Part shown: one piece after another, positions 8,587 through 16,958 of the stretch
Layout: every line of letters starts with the position of its first letter
Numbering within the stretch: position 1 is the first letter of the stretch
Assembly (NCBI GenBank): GCA_963676905.2
Contig: CAXXVE010000001.1
Location: 1,364,001 to 1,428,000 of the forward strand
Reading direction: 5' to 3'
From: Oceanispirochaeta sp963676905
Lineage (GTDB): Bacteria; Spirochaetota; Spirochaetia; DSM-2461
Length of the DNA stretch: 64,000 nucleotides
The notes under the pieces: generated by a model
Seen by the model: the letters and a program-made list of their open reading frames with translations, nothing else
Told to the model about the DNA's origin: nothing
The model's database searches: none
Program-made: the position numbers and the translations under genes

Positions 8587-9798
8587 GTGGAGATACCTGT
8601 ATTTCTATATCTAGGCCTGATTTTCCTGGCGGCTCTGGTTGCCAAGAGAGTGACCGAGCAGTTCAAGATACCTGAAGTTACCGGATATGTTCTGGCGGGG
8701 GTGGCTCTGGGAGTCTCTCTCTTCGGCATTCTGGATGATGTGGTTGTGGAGGACCTTTCGGCCCTCAGTACCGTTGCACTGGGAATCATCGCCTTTATCA
8801 TCGGCGTGGAGCTCCGGCTTGATGTTATTAAAAAACTGGGCAAATCGGTTCTTCTTATTGTTATTTTCGAGTGTCTTGGAGCCTTTGCCATAGTCTATGC
8901 GGTTCTGATGCTTGTTTTCCCGGGAAACCCGAACCTCTCCCTTCTTCTTGCGTCTGTCGCCTCGGCAACTGCACCGGCGGCAACCATTGCCGTTATCAAA
9001 CAGTACAAGGCCAAGGGACCCCTTACCTCTACGATCATTGCGGTAGTCGGTATCGATGACGCCATGGCCCTTATAATCTATGTATTCGCCTCCAGTATTG
9101 TTAAGGCACAGCTCACAGGAGGAGAGGCTCACTTCGCCGTTATTATCGGAAGCACCCTCCTTTCCATAGCCAAGTCACTGGGGCTCGGAATTGTCAGTGC
9201 ATGGCTTTTTAAACTGATCCTTATGCGGCTCAGGGGAAACGAATATGTTCTCCTCTTTCTGGCAGCCGTAATCATGGCCCTTCTGGGACTGAGCGAAATG
9301 CTGGGAGTCAGTGAGCTCCTCTCTATCATGACCTTCGGATGTGTCCTTGTAAATATTTCCCCGGCCATGGCCAAGAAGGGAACCATCAATATTGAGAACT
9401 ACTCTCCCGTCTTTCTGGCGGCCTTCTTTATTCTGGGCGGTGCCCACCTTAATCTAAGGCTTCTGAGTCAGATCGGTGTGATGGGACTCATCTACTTCGC
9501 CGCCCGTGCGGTGGGCAAGATGGGAGGCGCCTCGTTGGGTGCCATCCTTGGAAAGGCACAGCCCCAGGTAAAGAAGTTCATCGGTTTTACCCTTCTTCCC
9601 CAGGTCGGTGTCGCCCTGGCTCTGGCCCTGTCCATAAGCAAGGAGTTTACCAAGCCGGTCTACGGCGCAGCCGGAGCGGAGATGGCAACAACAATCATCA
9701 ATATTCTGCTCTTCACAACGATTATTACTGAAATTATCGGCCCACTGCTGACCCGTTTCGCCCTTCAAAGGGCCGGTGAAGCAGAGCTTAAAGATTGA
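8587..9798 (+). CDS. CPA2-family cation/proton antiporter (Na+/H+ or K+/H+)
   Basis: 403 residues, almost entirely membrane helices, with a GTG start 4 bases after the PTS IIA stop and AAGGA upstream. Sequence is typical of Kef/NhaS3-like exchangers: IPEVTGYVLAGVALG early, ASVASATAPAATIAVIKQYKAKGPLTSTIIAVVGIDDAMALI in the middle carrying the ion-binding Asp-Asp (IDDA), and LPQVGVALALALS later. There is no C-terminal RCK/TrkA domain, unlike KefB/C. Translationally coupled to the PTS IIA gene and followed by a small protein 15 bases downstream; all three probably act together. The ion transported cannot be told from sequence. Confidence 0.88.
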   Translation: MEIPVFLYLGLIFLAALVAKRVTEQFKIPEVTGYVLAGVALGVSLFGILDDVVVEDLSALSTVALGIIAFIIGVELRLDVIKKLGKSVLLIVIFECLGAFAIVYAVLMLVFPGNPNLSLLLASVASATAPAATIAVIKQYKAKGPLTSTIIAVVGIDDAMALIIYVFASSIVKAQLTGGEAHFAVIIGSTLLSIAKSLGLGIVSAWLFKLILMRLRGNEYVLLFLAAVIMALLGLSEMLGVSELLSIMTFGCVLVNISPAMAKKGTINIENYSPVFLAAFFILGGAHLNLRLLSQIGVMGLIYFAARAVGKMGGASLGAILGKAQPQVKKFIGFTLLPQVGVALALALSISKEFTKPVYGAAGAEMATTIINILLFTTIITEIIGPLLTRFALQRAGEAELKD

Positions 9799-9813
9799 TA
9801 ACAGGAGAAAAGC

Positions 9814-10161
9814 ATGTATTTTCTTACAATAGAGATTTACGATTCAAACTATAAAGAAGAAATCTATCTGGCCCTGCAGAGTGTGGGTATACAGAAGGCT
9901 GTCACCTATGATGCCCGGAATCTGAACTCGGCCCTGTCCGATGAGCAGACCTTTTTTACAGGCTTTTTCCGTTCCGACAAGATCGGTTCGGGGGCTGTTG
10001 AAATGATCCAGGCCAGGGTTTCGGACAAGAGGGCCGCCAAGGAGTTCCTCTCCAACCTGAAAGAGTCGGGAGCACCTGTATACAAAGAGAACATTGTCGG
10101 GCTCACCCTCTTTCCCGTGACCGTTTCCTTTTCATCCGATACAGGCCTGGAGGAGTTTTAA
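9814..10161 (+). CDS. Small cytosolic protein, possible PII-like/ferredoxin-fold regulator
   Basis: 115 residues with a good ribosome site (CAGGAGAAAAGC) 15 bases after the antiporter gene. The alternation of beta-strand (MYFLTIEIY), helix (EEIYLALQSVGI), strand and helix suggests a PII-like or other ferredoxin-like fold of the type that binds nucleotides and docks on transporters, as SbtB does. No diagnostic PII T-loop signature is visible and I do not recognise the family. Operon position argues for a role in controlling the antiporter. Its stop overlaps the convergent ABC-F gene by 4 bases. Confidence 0.7.
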   Translation: MYFLTIEIYDSNYKEEIYLALQSVGIQKAVTYDARNLNSALSDEQTFFTGFFRSDKIGSGAVEMIQARVSDKRAAKEFLSNLKESGAPVYKENIVGLTLFPVTVSFSSDTGLEEF

Positions 10162-11672
10162 CTCCTTTCCCCTGACAGATCGGTAAGGAGCACTCTGCCC
10201 TCAATTCTCCATGCCTTTCCCGGCAGAGTGAACTCCTTCTCATGGCTTACCATAATGACTGCCCCCGGAAAATCCTTCAGGGCTTCTTCAACTACCTGAA
10301 GGGCAAAGATGTCCAGATGGTTGGCAGGTTCATCCAGAATCAGAAGCTCCAGATCCTCAAGAAACGAGAGGGACAGCAGCAGCTTTTTATACTCCCCCGG
10401 ACTTCCCTCGTTCCTGAGAAGCAGCTGATCCGGATCTGAACCCATCCTTGAAAAACATGCAAGTACAAGTCCCTTCTCCATTTCATTGAGCCCCCTCATC
10501 CTTGAAAACAGCTGATTCCGGTCCTCCCGGGAGAGTTCCTGGGGAATCCAGCCGGCGGATATCCCTTTCGGCAGCCTTGTCCGTATCAGATTCAGAAGTC
10601 CAGACTTACCGCTTCCGTTGTCCCCCTCCAGAATAATCCTGTCCCGGGGGAGGATGGAAACAGAGGGGAGGGTGAGATGGACATCCGGGTATATCTCATA
10701 TTTACCCGGTGAGAGGGTCAGAAGCCGATCTCTCCCGGACACTCTGCCGAGGGGTGTGAAGCCCAGCTTTCTGAAAGACTCTGTATGCAGTTTATCAAGC
10801 TTCTCCCTCTCCTTTTCCATTACTCTTTTCTGCCGGGATACCTTTGCCCTGGAGGAGGCTCCGGAGGAGCTTACTCTTGCAAGGTCAATTGCACTCTTTC
10901 TGTCATGGTCTTTTACCGCAAGGCCTTTCTTGCTCAGCCCGTCACCGGTTTTCCGGGCAAATTTTTCATAGCTGTTCAGCTTCTGCTGCTGTATTCCGAT
11001 TTCTGATCTGATCTTCTCCCTCTCTCTCCGCACCGCCTTCTGCCGTGATTCATAGAGTTCAAGGGCTTCTCCGAAACCGCAGCTGAACTGCCATCCCCTG
11101 CGGTTCCGGAGAAGAAGGGTAGAGGTGCAGAGGCTGTTCATAAGGCTGCGGCTGTGGCCGATGATGATGCCGATCCCTTCAAACTCCACCAGCCCGCGGC
11201 TGATCAGATCGAGGCTTTTTCTGTCAAGGTGGTTCTCCGGCTCATCCAGAATCAGGACCTCCGGATTCCGGGAGAGGGCTTCGGCTATCTGAAGCCTCCT
11301 CTTCTCCCCCCAGCTTATATCCCTGTTGTAGATCCACTCTTCATCAAGTTTCATAAGGGAGGCCCGTCTGCGGTTTCCGTTGTCAGGAGAGTAGAAGAAG
11401 TTGAGGAGACTCTCTTCATCAAATACGGGATACTGGGGCAGGAAACATACCGAACCGGGGCCGCTGATCCCGCCTGTCCATTTGAGTCCGGGCGGCATCT
11501 CCGGATGGGGTTCTCCCGTGAGCCCCTGATACAGGGTGTAGGCAAGGCTTGTCTTGCCGCAGCCGTTGGCGCCGCCCAGGGCGGTCCACCCCTGAGTGAA
11601 TACTGCGGACAGCTCTGTAACCAGATCTTCTGAATAAAAGAGATTGAGATTGCTTATTTGAATTTGAGTCAT
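10158..11672 (-). CDS. ABC-F family ATPase (soluble, duplicated ATP-binding protein)
   Basis: About 504 residues with two ABC domains and no membrane segments. Domain 1 has Walker A GGANGCGKTSLAY, signature WGEKRRLQIAEAL and Walker B VLILDEPENHLD; domain 2 has EGDNGSGKSGLLN, SPGEYKKLLLSLSFL and LLILDEPANHLD. A charged linker (KAVRREREKIRSEIG...) lies between. The ATG at 11672 is used because CTGGAGGTCACC precedes it, making the 14 extra upstream residues unlikely. It resembles the diverged YheS/Vga-like branch; ABC-F proteins act on ribosomes, some giving antibiotic protection, but which role applies here is not visible. Confidence 0.85.
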   Translation of the reverse strand: MTQIQISNLNLFYSEDLVTELSAVFTQGWTALGGANGCGKTSLAYTLYQGLTGEPHPEMPPGLKWTGGISGPGSVCFLPQYPVFDEESLLNFFYSPDNGNRRRASLMKLDEEWIYNRDISWGEKRRLQIAEALSRNPEVLILDEPENHLDRKSLDLISRGLVEFEGIGIIIGHSRSLMNSLCTSTLLLRNRRGWQFSCGFGEALELYESRQKAVRREREKIRSEIGIQQQKLNSYEKFARKTGDGLSKKGLAVKDHDRKSAIDLARVSSSGASSRAKVSRQKRVMEKEREKLDKLHTESFRKLGFTPLGRVSGRDRLLTLSPGKYEIYPDVHLTLPSVSILPRDRIILEGDNGSGKSGLLNLIRTRLPKGISAGWIPQELSREDRNQLFSRMRGLNEMEKGLVLACFSRMGSDPDQLLLRNEGSPGEYKKLLLSLSFLEDLELLILDEPANHLDIFALQVVEEALKDFPGAVIMVSHEKEFTLPGKAWRIEGRVLLTDLSGERS

Positions 11673-12120
11673 GGTGACCTCCAGATGCTGATATCCGGAG
11701 CGGAAAAAGGTCATAGAGTCAGAGAGTGCTCCACCCGTTTTGCGGTTTGTCTCTACTCTAGTCTCTTCTCATTTCTCACCTCTTGATTTGATAATTTCAT
11801 TGTTGATCAAAGTTTTTTTCTGTCAACACTTCGTTTCTGTCTGATCAATCAGGGAAATAAACATAAACGAAAAACTTCTGTAACCCTTTAAAATCCTTAT
11901 CTAAACCCTATTGAATCGATTAAATGCCTATATCACGACTATCTACAGGAGATGCAGGGGGAAGAAGAGTAAAAATTCAGTTTGACAGATCAGAAAAACA
12001 GGGTTTATCATTCAAAAACAATCAAACACAAAAGAACACAAACAAACATTTTTGAACTTGAGTGATTTGGTTGATGGAAAATGCGTTATCGATAACGCGA
12101 ATTTTAAAAGGAGCGGTAAA
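11673..12120. promoter_or_regulatory. Divergent intergenic region with LacI-type operator before chvE-like gene
   Basis: This 450-base AT-rich stretch contains no credible gene. The clear element is the perfect 16-base palindrome GCGTTATCGATAACGC (12083-12098) with a central CG, the form expected for a LacI-family operator, 23 bases before the binding-protein start. Two TGATCAA-type sequences (around 11811-11816 and 11849-11855) may be other sites. I could not define -35/-10 elements convincingly. Confidence 0.6.
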
Positions 12121-13203
12121 ATGCTAAAAAAATCAATTGTCCTTTTTATGATGGTTCTTCTGTCAGCGGGTCTCGTATTTGCTGAAGGTCAGAAAGACGG
12201 ATCTGGCGACCAGGGATACATCGGTGTTGCCATGCCCACACAGTCCTCTCAGAGATGGATTCAGGACGGCGGCAATATGAAAGATCAGCTGGAGGCTCTG
12301 GGCTACAAGGTAGACCTGCAGTACGCTGAAGACATTATTGAAAATCAGGTTTCCCAGCTGGAAAACATGATCACCAAGGGTGTTGACGTAATGGTCATTG
12401 CCTCAATCGATGGTGAAGCTCTTTCCAATGTTCTGGCCATGGCTGCGGACAACGACATTCCCGTAATCGCCTATGACAGACTGATCAAGGGAACTCCCAA
12501 CCTGACTTACTATGCAACATTCGACAACTTCAAAGTCGGTGTTCAGCAGGGTTCCTACATTGTACAGGCCCTGGGTCTGGATAAAGGAGAAAAAGGACCC
12601 TTCAATATCGAACTTTTCGGCGGATCACCCGACGATAACAACGCTTACTTCTTCTATGACGGTGCCATGAGCGTCCTGCAGCCCTACATCGACAACGGTG
12701 TTCTTGTGGTTCAGTCCGGTCAGACAGGTATGGAAAAAGTGGCCACCCTCAGATGGGACGGCGCTACTGCACAGGCCAGAATGGACAACCTCCTGACAGC
12801 CTACTATGCCGACGGTGAAATGCTGGATGCCATCCTCTCTCCCTATGACGGAATCTCCATCGGTGTTCTCTCTTCCGTTAAAAACATCGGATACGGAACT
12901 CCCGGTCAGCCCCTTCCTGTCATCACAGGTCAGGATGCTGAGCTTCCCTCAGTCAAGTCCATCATCGCCGGTGAGCAGACTCACACAGTATTCAAGGATA
13001 CAAGAGAGTTGGCCCGTGTTGCCGTTGGAATGGTTGAAGCCATCCTGAAAGGCGGAGAGCCCGAAATCAATGACACAAAGACCTATGACAACGGAGTCAA
13101 GGTTGTTCCCTCCTACCTCCTGGAGCCTGTATCTGTAGATATCACAAACTACGAGGAAGTACTGATCGGTTCAGGATACTACTCAGCTGACCAGCTGAAG
13201 TAA
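12121..13203 (+). CDS. chvE: Periplasmic sugar-binding protein of ABC transporter (ChvE-like)
   Basis: About 360 residues. The ATG at 12121 follows AAAGGAGCGGTAAA and begins a signal peptide (MLKKSIVLFMMVLLSAGLVFA, cleavage before EGQ); the longer upstream frame lacks a ribosome site. The mature protein is a type I periplasmic binding fold of the ChvE/multiple-monosaccharide family: IGVAMPTQSSQRWIQDGGNMKDQ, VIASIDGEALSNVL, PVIAYDRLIKGT, and the TGQDAELPSVKSIIAGEQ hinge. It captures aldoses such as galactose, arabinose or xylose for the GguA/GguB components encoded next. A palindromic operator lies upstream and a large hairpin follows the gene, which may keep this subunit more abundant than the rest. 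Confidence 0.92.
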   Translation: MLKKSIVLFMMVLLSAGLVFAEGQKDGSGDQGYIGVAMPTQSSQRWIQDGGNMKDQLEALGYKVDLQYAEDIIENQVSQLENMITKGVDVMVIASIDGEALSNVLAMAADNDIPVIAYDRLIKGTPNLTYYATFDNFKVGVQQGSYIVQALGLDKGEKGPFNIELFGGSPDDNNAYFFYDGAMSVLQPYIDNGVLVVQSGQTGMEKVATLRWDGATAQARMDNLLTAYYADGEMLDAILSPYDGISIGVLSSVKNIGYGTPGQPLPVITGQDAELPSVKSIIAGEQTHTVFKDTRELARVAVGMVEAILKGGEPEINDTKTYDNGVKVVPSYLLEPVSVDITNYEEVLIGSGYYSADQLK

Positions 13204-13217
13204 TAACCGCTTAAATG

Positions 13218-13253
13218 AGATAAGGGAGGCGGAATATCCGGTTTCCCTTATCT
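13218..13253 (+). promoter_or_regulatory. Intercistronic hairpin between binding-protein and ATPase genes
   Basis: AGATAAGGGA (13218-13227) pairs fully with TCCCTTATCT (13244-13253), with a second inner stem CGG-AATAT-CCG. No T-run follows, so it is more likely an mRNA-stabilising or processing hairpin that raises binding-protein output than a full terminator. Confidence 0.7.
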
Positions 13254-13339
13254 GTCAACCTGCTTTGGTACTAAGTAAAAGGAATCTTCGGCGGTGGATC
13301 CCAGGATCTGCCGCCGATTTAATCGGTAAGGAGCCGGAA

Positions 13340-14881
13340 ATGTCAGATACAATTCTGGAAATGAGGAATATTACAAAGCTGTTTCCGGGAGTGAAAGCAC
13401 TTGATAATGTTAACCTCAAGGTTAAGGAGCATCAGATTCATGCCCTTGTAGGGGAGAATGGTGCCGGAAAATCCACCCTTATGAATGTTTTGAGCGGTGT
13501 TTACCCCGCTGGAAGCTATACGGGTGATATCGTCTACAAAGGCGATATATGCGAATTCAAGACGATCAAGGACAGCGAAAAAAAAGGGATAGTTATTATT
13601 CATCAGGAACTTGCACTGGTTCCCTATCTCTCCATCGCTGAGAACGTTTTTCTGGGCAATGAGCAGCAGTCCGGAAAGGGGGTCATCAACTGGGACCTCA
13701 CTCGGAACAGAACCATTGAACTGCTTAAGAAAGTACGTCTTGCAGACCATCCCGATACGAAAATCAAGGATATCGGTGTGGGTAAACAGCAGCTTGTCGA
13801 AATAGTAAAGGCTCTGGCCAAGGATGTTAAACTCCTGATTCTGGATGAGCCCACTGCTGCGCTGAACGAAGAGGATTCGGACAATCTGCTGAATCTTCTG
13901 CTGGAACTGAAAGATCATGGTATTACATCAATTATCATATCCCATAAACTGAATGAAGTAACAAAGGTGGCCGATGAGATCACCGTTATCAGAGACGGTG
14001 CCACCATCGAGACTCTGAATAAAACAACTGATGAGATTACCGAAGACAGAATCATCAAGGGAATGGTCGGCCGTGAGCTGACAGATCGTTTCCCGGCGCG
14101 GACACCCGATATCGGCGATGTTATGTTCGAGGTGAAAGACTGGAGTGTTTTTGATCCACTGGACAGCGAAAAAAAGGTCATAAAAGACGTGTCCATGAAG
14201 GTTCACCGGGGTGAAGTTGTCGGTATTGCAGGATTGATGGGAGCCGGCCGGACAGAACTGGCCATGAGTGTCTTCGGGAAAAGCTACGGACAGCATATAA
14301 CAGGGCAGACCATCAAAGAGGGTGAAGAGATCCATATGAGGTCGGTCAGCGATGCCATTAAAAGCGGTCTGGCCTATGTGACCGAGGACCGGAAAACCGC
14401 CGGTCTAATCCTTATGGACGACATCAAGAGGAATATCTCCCTCACCGCCCTGGACAAGATCAGCAAGAACCAGATCATCGACAAGAACAAAGAGATCCGG
14501 GTCGGAGAGGAGTACAGGGAGAAGATGAATATCAAGAGTTCCAGCATTCTCCAGAAAACCGGAAACCTCTCGGGAGGAAACCAGCAGAAGGTTGTTTTGA
14601 GCAAGTGGATCTTCTCTGAGCCTGATATTCTGATTCTGGATGAACCGACAAGAGGGATCGATGTGGGTGCCAAGTATGAGATCTATACGATTATCAATGA
14701 TCTGGCTGCCCAGGGAAAATCCATTATAATGATATCGTCGGAGCTTCCGGAGATCCTTGGTATGTGCGACCGTGTTTATGTTATGAACGAAGGTCAGATG
14801 GTGGGAGAGCTGAACAGAAGCGAAGCCTCCCAGGAAAGTATTATGAAATGTATTATGCAGAATAAAAGGGAGAGTGCGTAA
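13340..14881 (+). CDS. gguA: Sugar ABC transporter ATP-binding protein (GguA/MglA-like)
   Basis: About 513 residues with two ABC domains. Domain 1: Walker A GENGAGKSTLMNVLSG, IGVGKQQLVEIVKAL, Walker B LLILDEPTAAL. Domain 2: GLMGAGRTELAMSVFG in place of Walker A, as normal for this family, LSGGNQQKVVLSKW and ILILDEPTRGIDVGAK. The ATG at 13340 is preferred because AAGGAG lies six bases upstream. It energises uptake of the sugar delivered by the ChvE-like protein. Stop and the next start share a base (TAATG), so translation of the permease is coupled. Confidence 0.93.
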   Translation: MSDTILEMRNITKLFPGVKALDNVNLKVKEHQIHALVGENGAGKSTLMNVLSGVYPAGSYTGDIVYKGDICEFKTIKDSEKKGIVIIHQELALVPYLSIAENVFLGNEQQSGKGVINWDLTRNRTIELLKKVRLADHPDTKIKDIGVGKQQLVEIVKALAKDVKLLILDEPTAALNEEDSDNLLNLLLELKDHGITSIIISHKLNEVTKVADEITVIRDGATIETLNKTTDEITEDRIIKGMVGRELTDRFPARTPDIGDVMFEVKDWSVFDPLDSEKKVIKDVSMKVHRGEVVGIAGLMGAGRTELAMSVFGKSYGQHITGQTIKEGEEIHMRSVSDAIKSGLAYVTEDRKTAGLILMDDIKRNISLTALDKISKNQIIDKNKEIRVGEEYREKMNIKSSSILQKTGNLSGGNQQKVVLSKWIFSEPDILILDEPTRGIDVGAKYEIYTIINDLAAQGKSIIMISSELPEILGMCDRVYVMNEGQMVGELNRSEASQESIMKCIMQNKRESA

Positions 14882-16050
14882 TGGATAATATCCTCCATAC
14901 AGTTAAAACCCATATGCGGCAGTACGCAATGGTGGTGGCGCTTGTGGCCATTATGATTTTATTCCAGTTTCTTACAGAGGGAATTCTCTTGAAGCCCCTG
15001 AATGTGACCAACCTGGTTCTGCAGAACAGCTATATTCTTGTTCTTGCAATCGGGATGCTCCTGTGTATCCTCACAGGCGGTAATATTGACCTCTCCGTCG
15101 GATCGGTGGCCGCCTTTATCGGTGCCGTATCGGCTACATTTATCATAACCATGGGCATGCCCGTACCCATCGCTCTGGTTCTTTCCCTTATTATCGGAGG
15201 ACTTGTCGGGGCCTGGCAGGGATACTGGATTGCCTATGTGAGAATCCCCGCCTTTATCGTTACCCTTTCGGGTATGCTGGTGTTCCGCGGGTTCACAATG
15301 GTTATTCTCAAAGGACGTACCCTGGCTCCCTTCCCTGTTTCTTATCAGAAGATTGCTTCAGGGTTTCTTCCTGACTTTCTTTCTAACGGCAACGGCCTTC
15401 ACATCACAACTCTGGTGATCGGACTTGTCTGTTCCGTTTTCTATCTCTTCTCCCAGTGGAAGGATAGAAAGAGCAAACAGAAGTATGATTTCGCCGTCTC
15501 ATCCATGCCTGTATTTGCCTTGAAGATGGTTGCCCTTATGGTTGTGATCAATCTCTTTACCTACTGGCTGGCCCGTTACAAGGGTATCCCCAACGTGCTT
15601 GTTCTTCTTGTGGTTCTGATTCTGGCCTATACCTTTATGACCAACAAGACAATTATCGGCCGTCATATCTATGCCTTCGGCGGAAATGAGAAGGCCGCAA
15701 AGCTTTCGGGAGTCAAAACCAACAGAGTTCTCTTCGGAGTTTATGTAAACATGAGCGTACTGGCTGCTCTGGCGGGAATAATCTTCGCCGGGCGCCTGAA
15801 TGCCGCGACTCCCAAGGCCGGTACCCTTTTTGAACTGGATGCCATTGCATCCTGTTTCATCGGTGGTGCCTCGGCAACCGGTGGTGTAGGAACCATCATC
15901 GGTGCCATTATCGGTGGTTTGATCATGGGTGTACTGAACAACGGTATGTCCATTATGGGTGTAAGTATCGACTGGCAGCAGGCAATCAAAGGACTCGTTC
16001 TCCTCTTTGCTGTAGCCTTCGATGTTTACAGTAAATCAAGATCAAAATAG
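14881..16050 (+). CDS. gguB: Sugar ABC transporter permease (GguB/XylH-like)
   Basis: 389 residues, about ten membrane helices, of the BPD_transp_2 (RbsC/XylH) family. Recognisable segments are AIGMLLCILTGGNIDLSVGSVAAFIGA and, near the C-terminus, IASCFIGGASATGGVGTIIGAIIGGLIMGVLNNGMSIMG; the extra hydrophilic loop (QWKDRKSKQKYDF) in the middle is typical of the multiple-sugar GguB/XylH subgroup. It overlaps gguA by one base and is followed by a strong terminator, so chvE-gguA-gguB is a complete transporter operon. Confidence 0.93.
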   Translation: MDNILHTVKTHMRQYAMVVALVAIMILFQFLTEGILLKPLNVTNLVLQNSYILVLAIGMLLCILTGGNIDLSVGSVAAFIGAVSATFIITMGMPVPIALVLSLIIGGLVGAWQGYWIAYVRIPAFIVTLSGMLVFRGFTMVILKGRTLAPFPVSYQKIASGFLPDFLSNGNGLHITTLVIGLVCSVFYLFSQWKDRKSKQKYDFAVSSMPVFALKMVALMVVINLFTYWLARYKGIPNVLVLLVVLILAYTFMTNKTIIGRHIYAFGGNEKAAKLSGVKTNRVLFGVYVNMSVLAALAGIIFAGRLNAATPKAGTLFELDAIASCFIGGASATGGVGTIIGAIIGGLIMGVLNNGMSIMGVSIDWQQAIKGLVLLFAVAFDVYSKSRSK

Positions 16051-16089
16051 TTTCTTCATGATTCATGCAGCTGTAAGCTGCACTCCTTG

Positions 16090-16126
16090 CCCTGTTCCCG
16101 CCCCGTCATCGGGAACAGGGTTTTCT
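16090..16126 (+). terminator. Rho-independent terminator after sugar ABC operon
   Basis: An 11-bp perfect stem, CCCTGTTCCCG (16090-16100) with CGGGAACAGGG (16110-16120), a 9-base loop and TTTTCTT. It separates the transporter operon from the DeoR gene. Confidence 0.9.
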
Positions 16127-16172
16127 TCCCCCGCTTTTCAGTTTGTTCATTTATCTTTAGAATGGTGGTTCT

Positions 16173-16958
16173 ATGTTCGCGTTGGAAAGAGTCAAAATAA
16201 TCAGAAAATATCTTATCGAGAACCACAAAGCCGAAGTCGCAACCCTGAGCGAACTGCTCAATGTTACGGAAGTGACAATAAGACGGGATCTTGAAAAACT
16301 GGAGAAGGAAGGTTTTCTTAAACGTATTCATGGCGGAGCCATCCTCGACATAACAGAGGAAGAACCCTCGTACTCTTCAGTCTCTGAAGATCCCTTTCTT
16401 GAGGACAAGCAGGAGATCGGACAGATCGCCAGCATGCTGGTTGAGGACAATGATGTCATAATGATCACCCAGGGCCCCACATCCCTGCAGCTTGCCAGAA
16501 ACCTCGGCGGAAAAAAGAATTTGACAGTTTTGACAAACGATCTGATGATATCCTTGGAGCTAAGTGCCCACTCGGATATCAAGGTTATCCTCCTCGGGGG
16601 AGACCTGGAGCATCAGTCGAAGGGTGTATACGGAAACTACACCATAAACAGTATGAAGAACTTTTTTGTAAGCAAGACCTTCTTTGAGGTTGAGGGAATC
16701 AATCTGAACTCGGGGCTCACTGTCTCGAGCATCGAGAAGGCCAATCTTATACAGGAAGCGGTAAAAATTTCCCGTGAGTCCATCTGCCTCTGTTCGGGGG
16801 AGAACTTCGGAAATATAGCCTTCTATCCTGTGGGGAAGATCAGTACGGCCTCCAAGCTGATTACAAATCCCACCATCAACGATGAGTATAAGAGCTTGAT
16901 TTACGAAGAGGATATTCAGCTGTTTACATCCATCCATATGTACGAAGGTCATGCCTGA
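16173..16958 (+). CDS. DeoR-family sugar-phosphate-responsive regulator
   Basis: 261 residues. N-terminal DeoR helix-turn-helix, with SELLNVTEVTIRRDLEKLEKEGFLKRIHGGA in place of the standard family signature. The C-terminal DeoRC domain, which normally binds a phosphorylated sugar, has LTVLTNDLMISLEL, LLGGDLEHQSKGVYG and a FFVSKTFFEVEGI segment, somewhat diverged from the usual D-x-A-F-G-A form. It lies directly downstream of the sugar ABC operon and overlaps the next ATPase gene by 8 bases, so the two are made together. It probably regulates the transporter or this unit. Confidence 0.86.
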   Translation: MFALERVKIIRKYLIENHKAEVATLSELLNVTEVTIRRDLEKLEKEGFLKRIHGGAILDITEEEPSYSSVSEDPFLEDKQEIGQIASMLVEDNDVIMITQGPTSLQLARNLGGKKNLTVLTNDLMISLELSAHSDIKVILLGGDLEHQSKGVYGNYTINSMKNFFVSKTFFEVEGINLNSGLTVSSIEKANLIQEAVKISRESICLCSGENFGNIAFYPVGKISTASKLITNPTINDEYKSLIYEEDIQLFTSIHMYEGHA

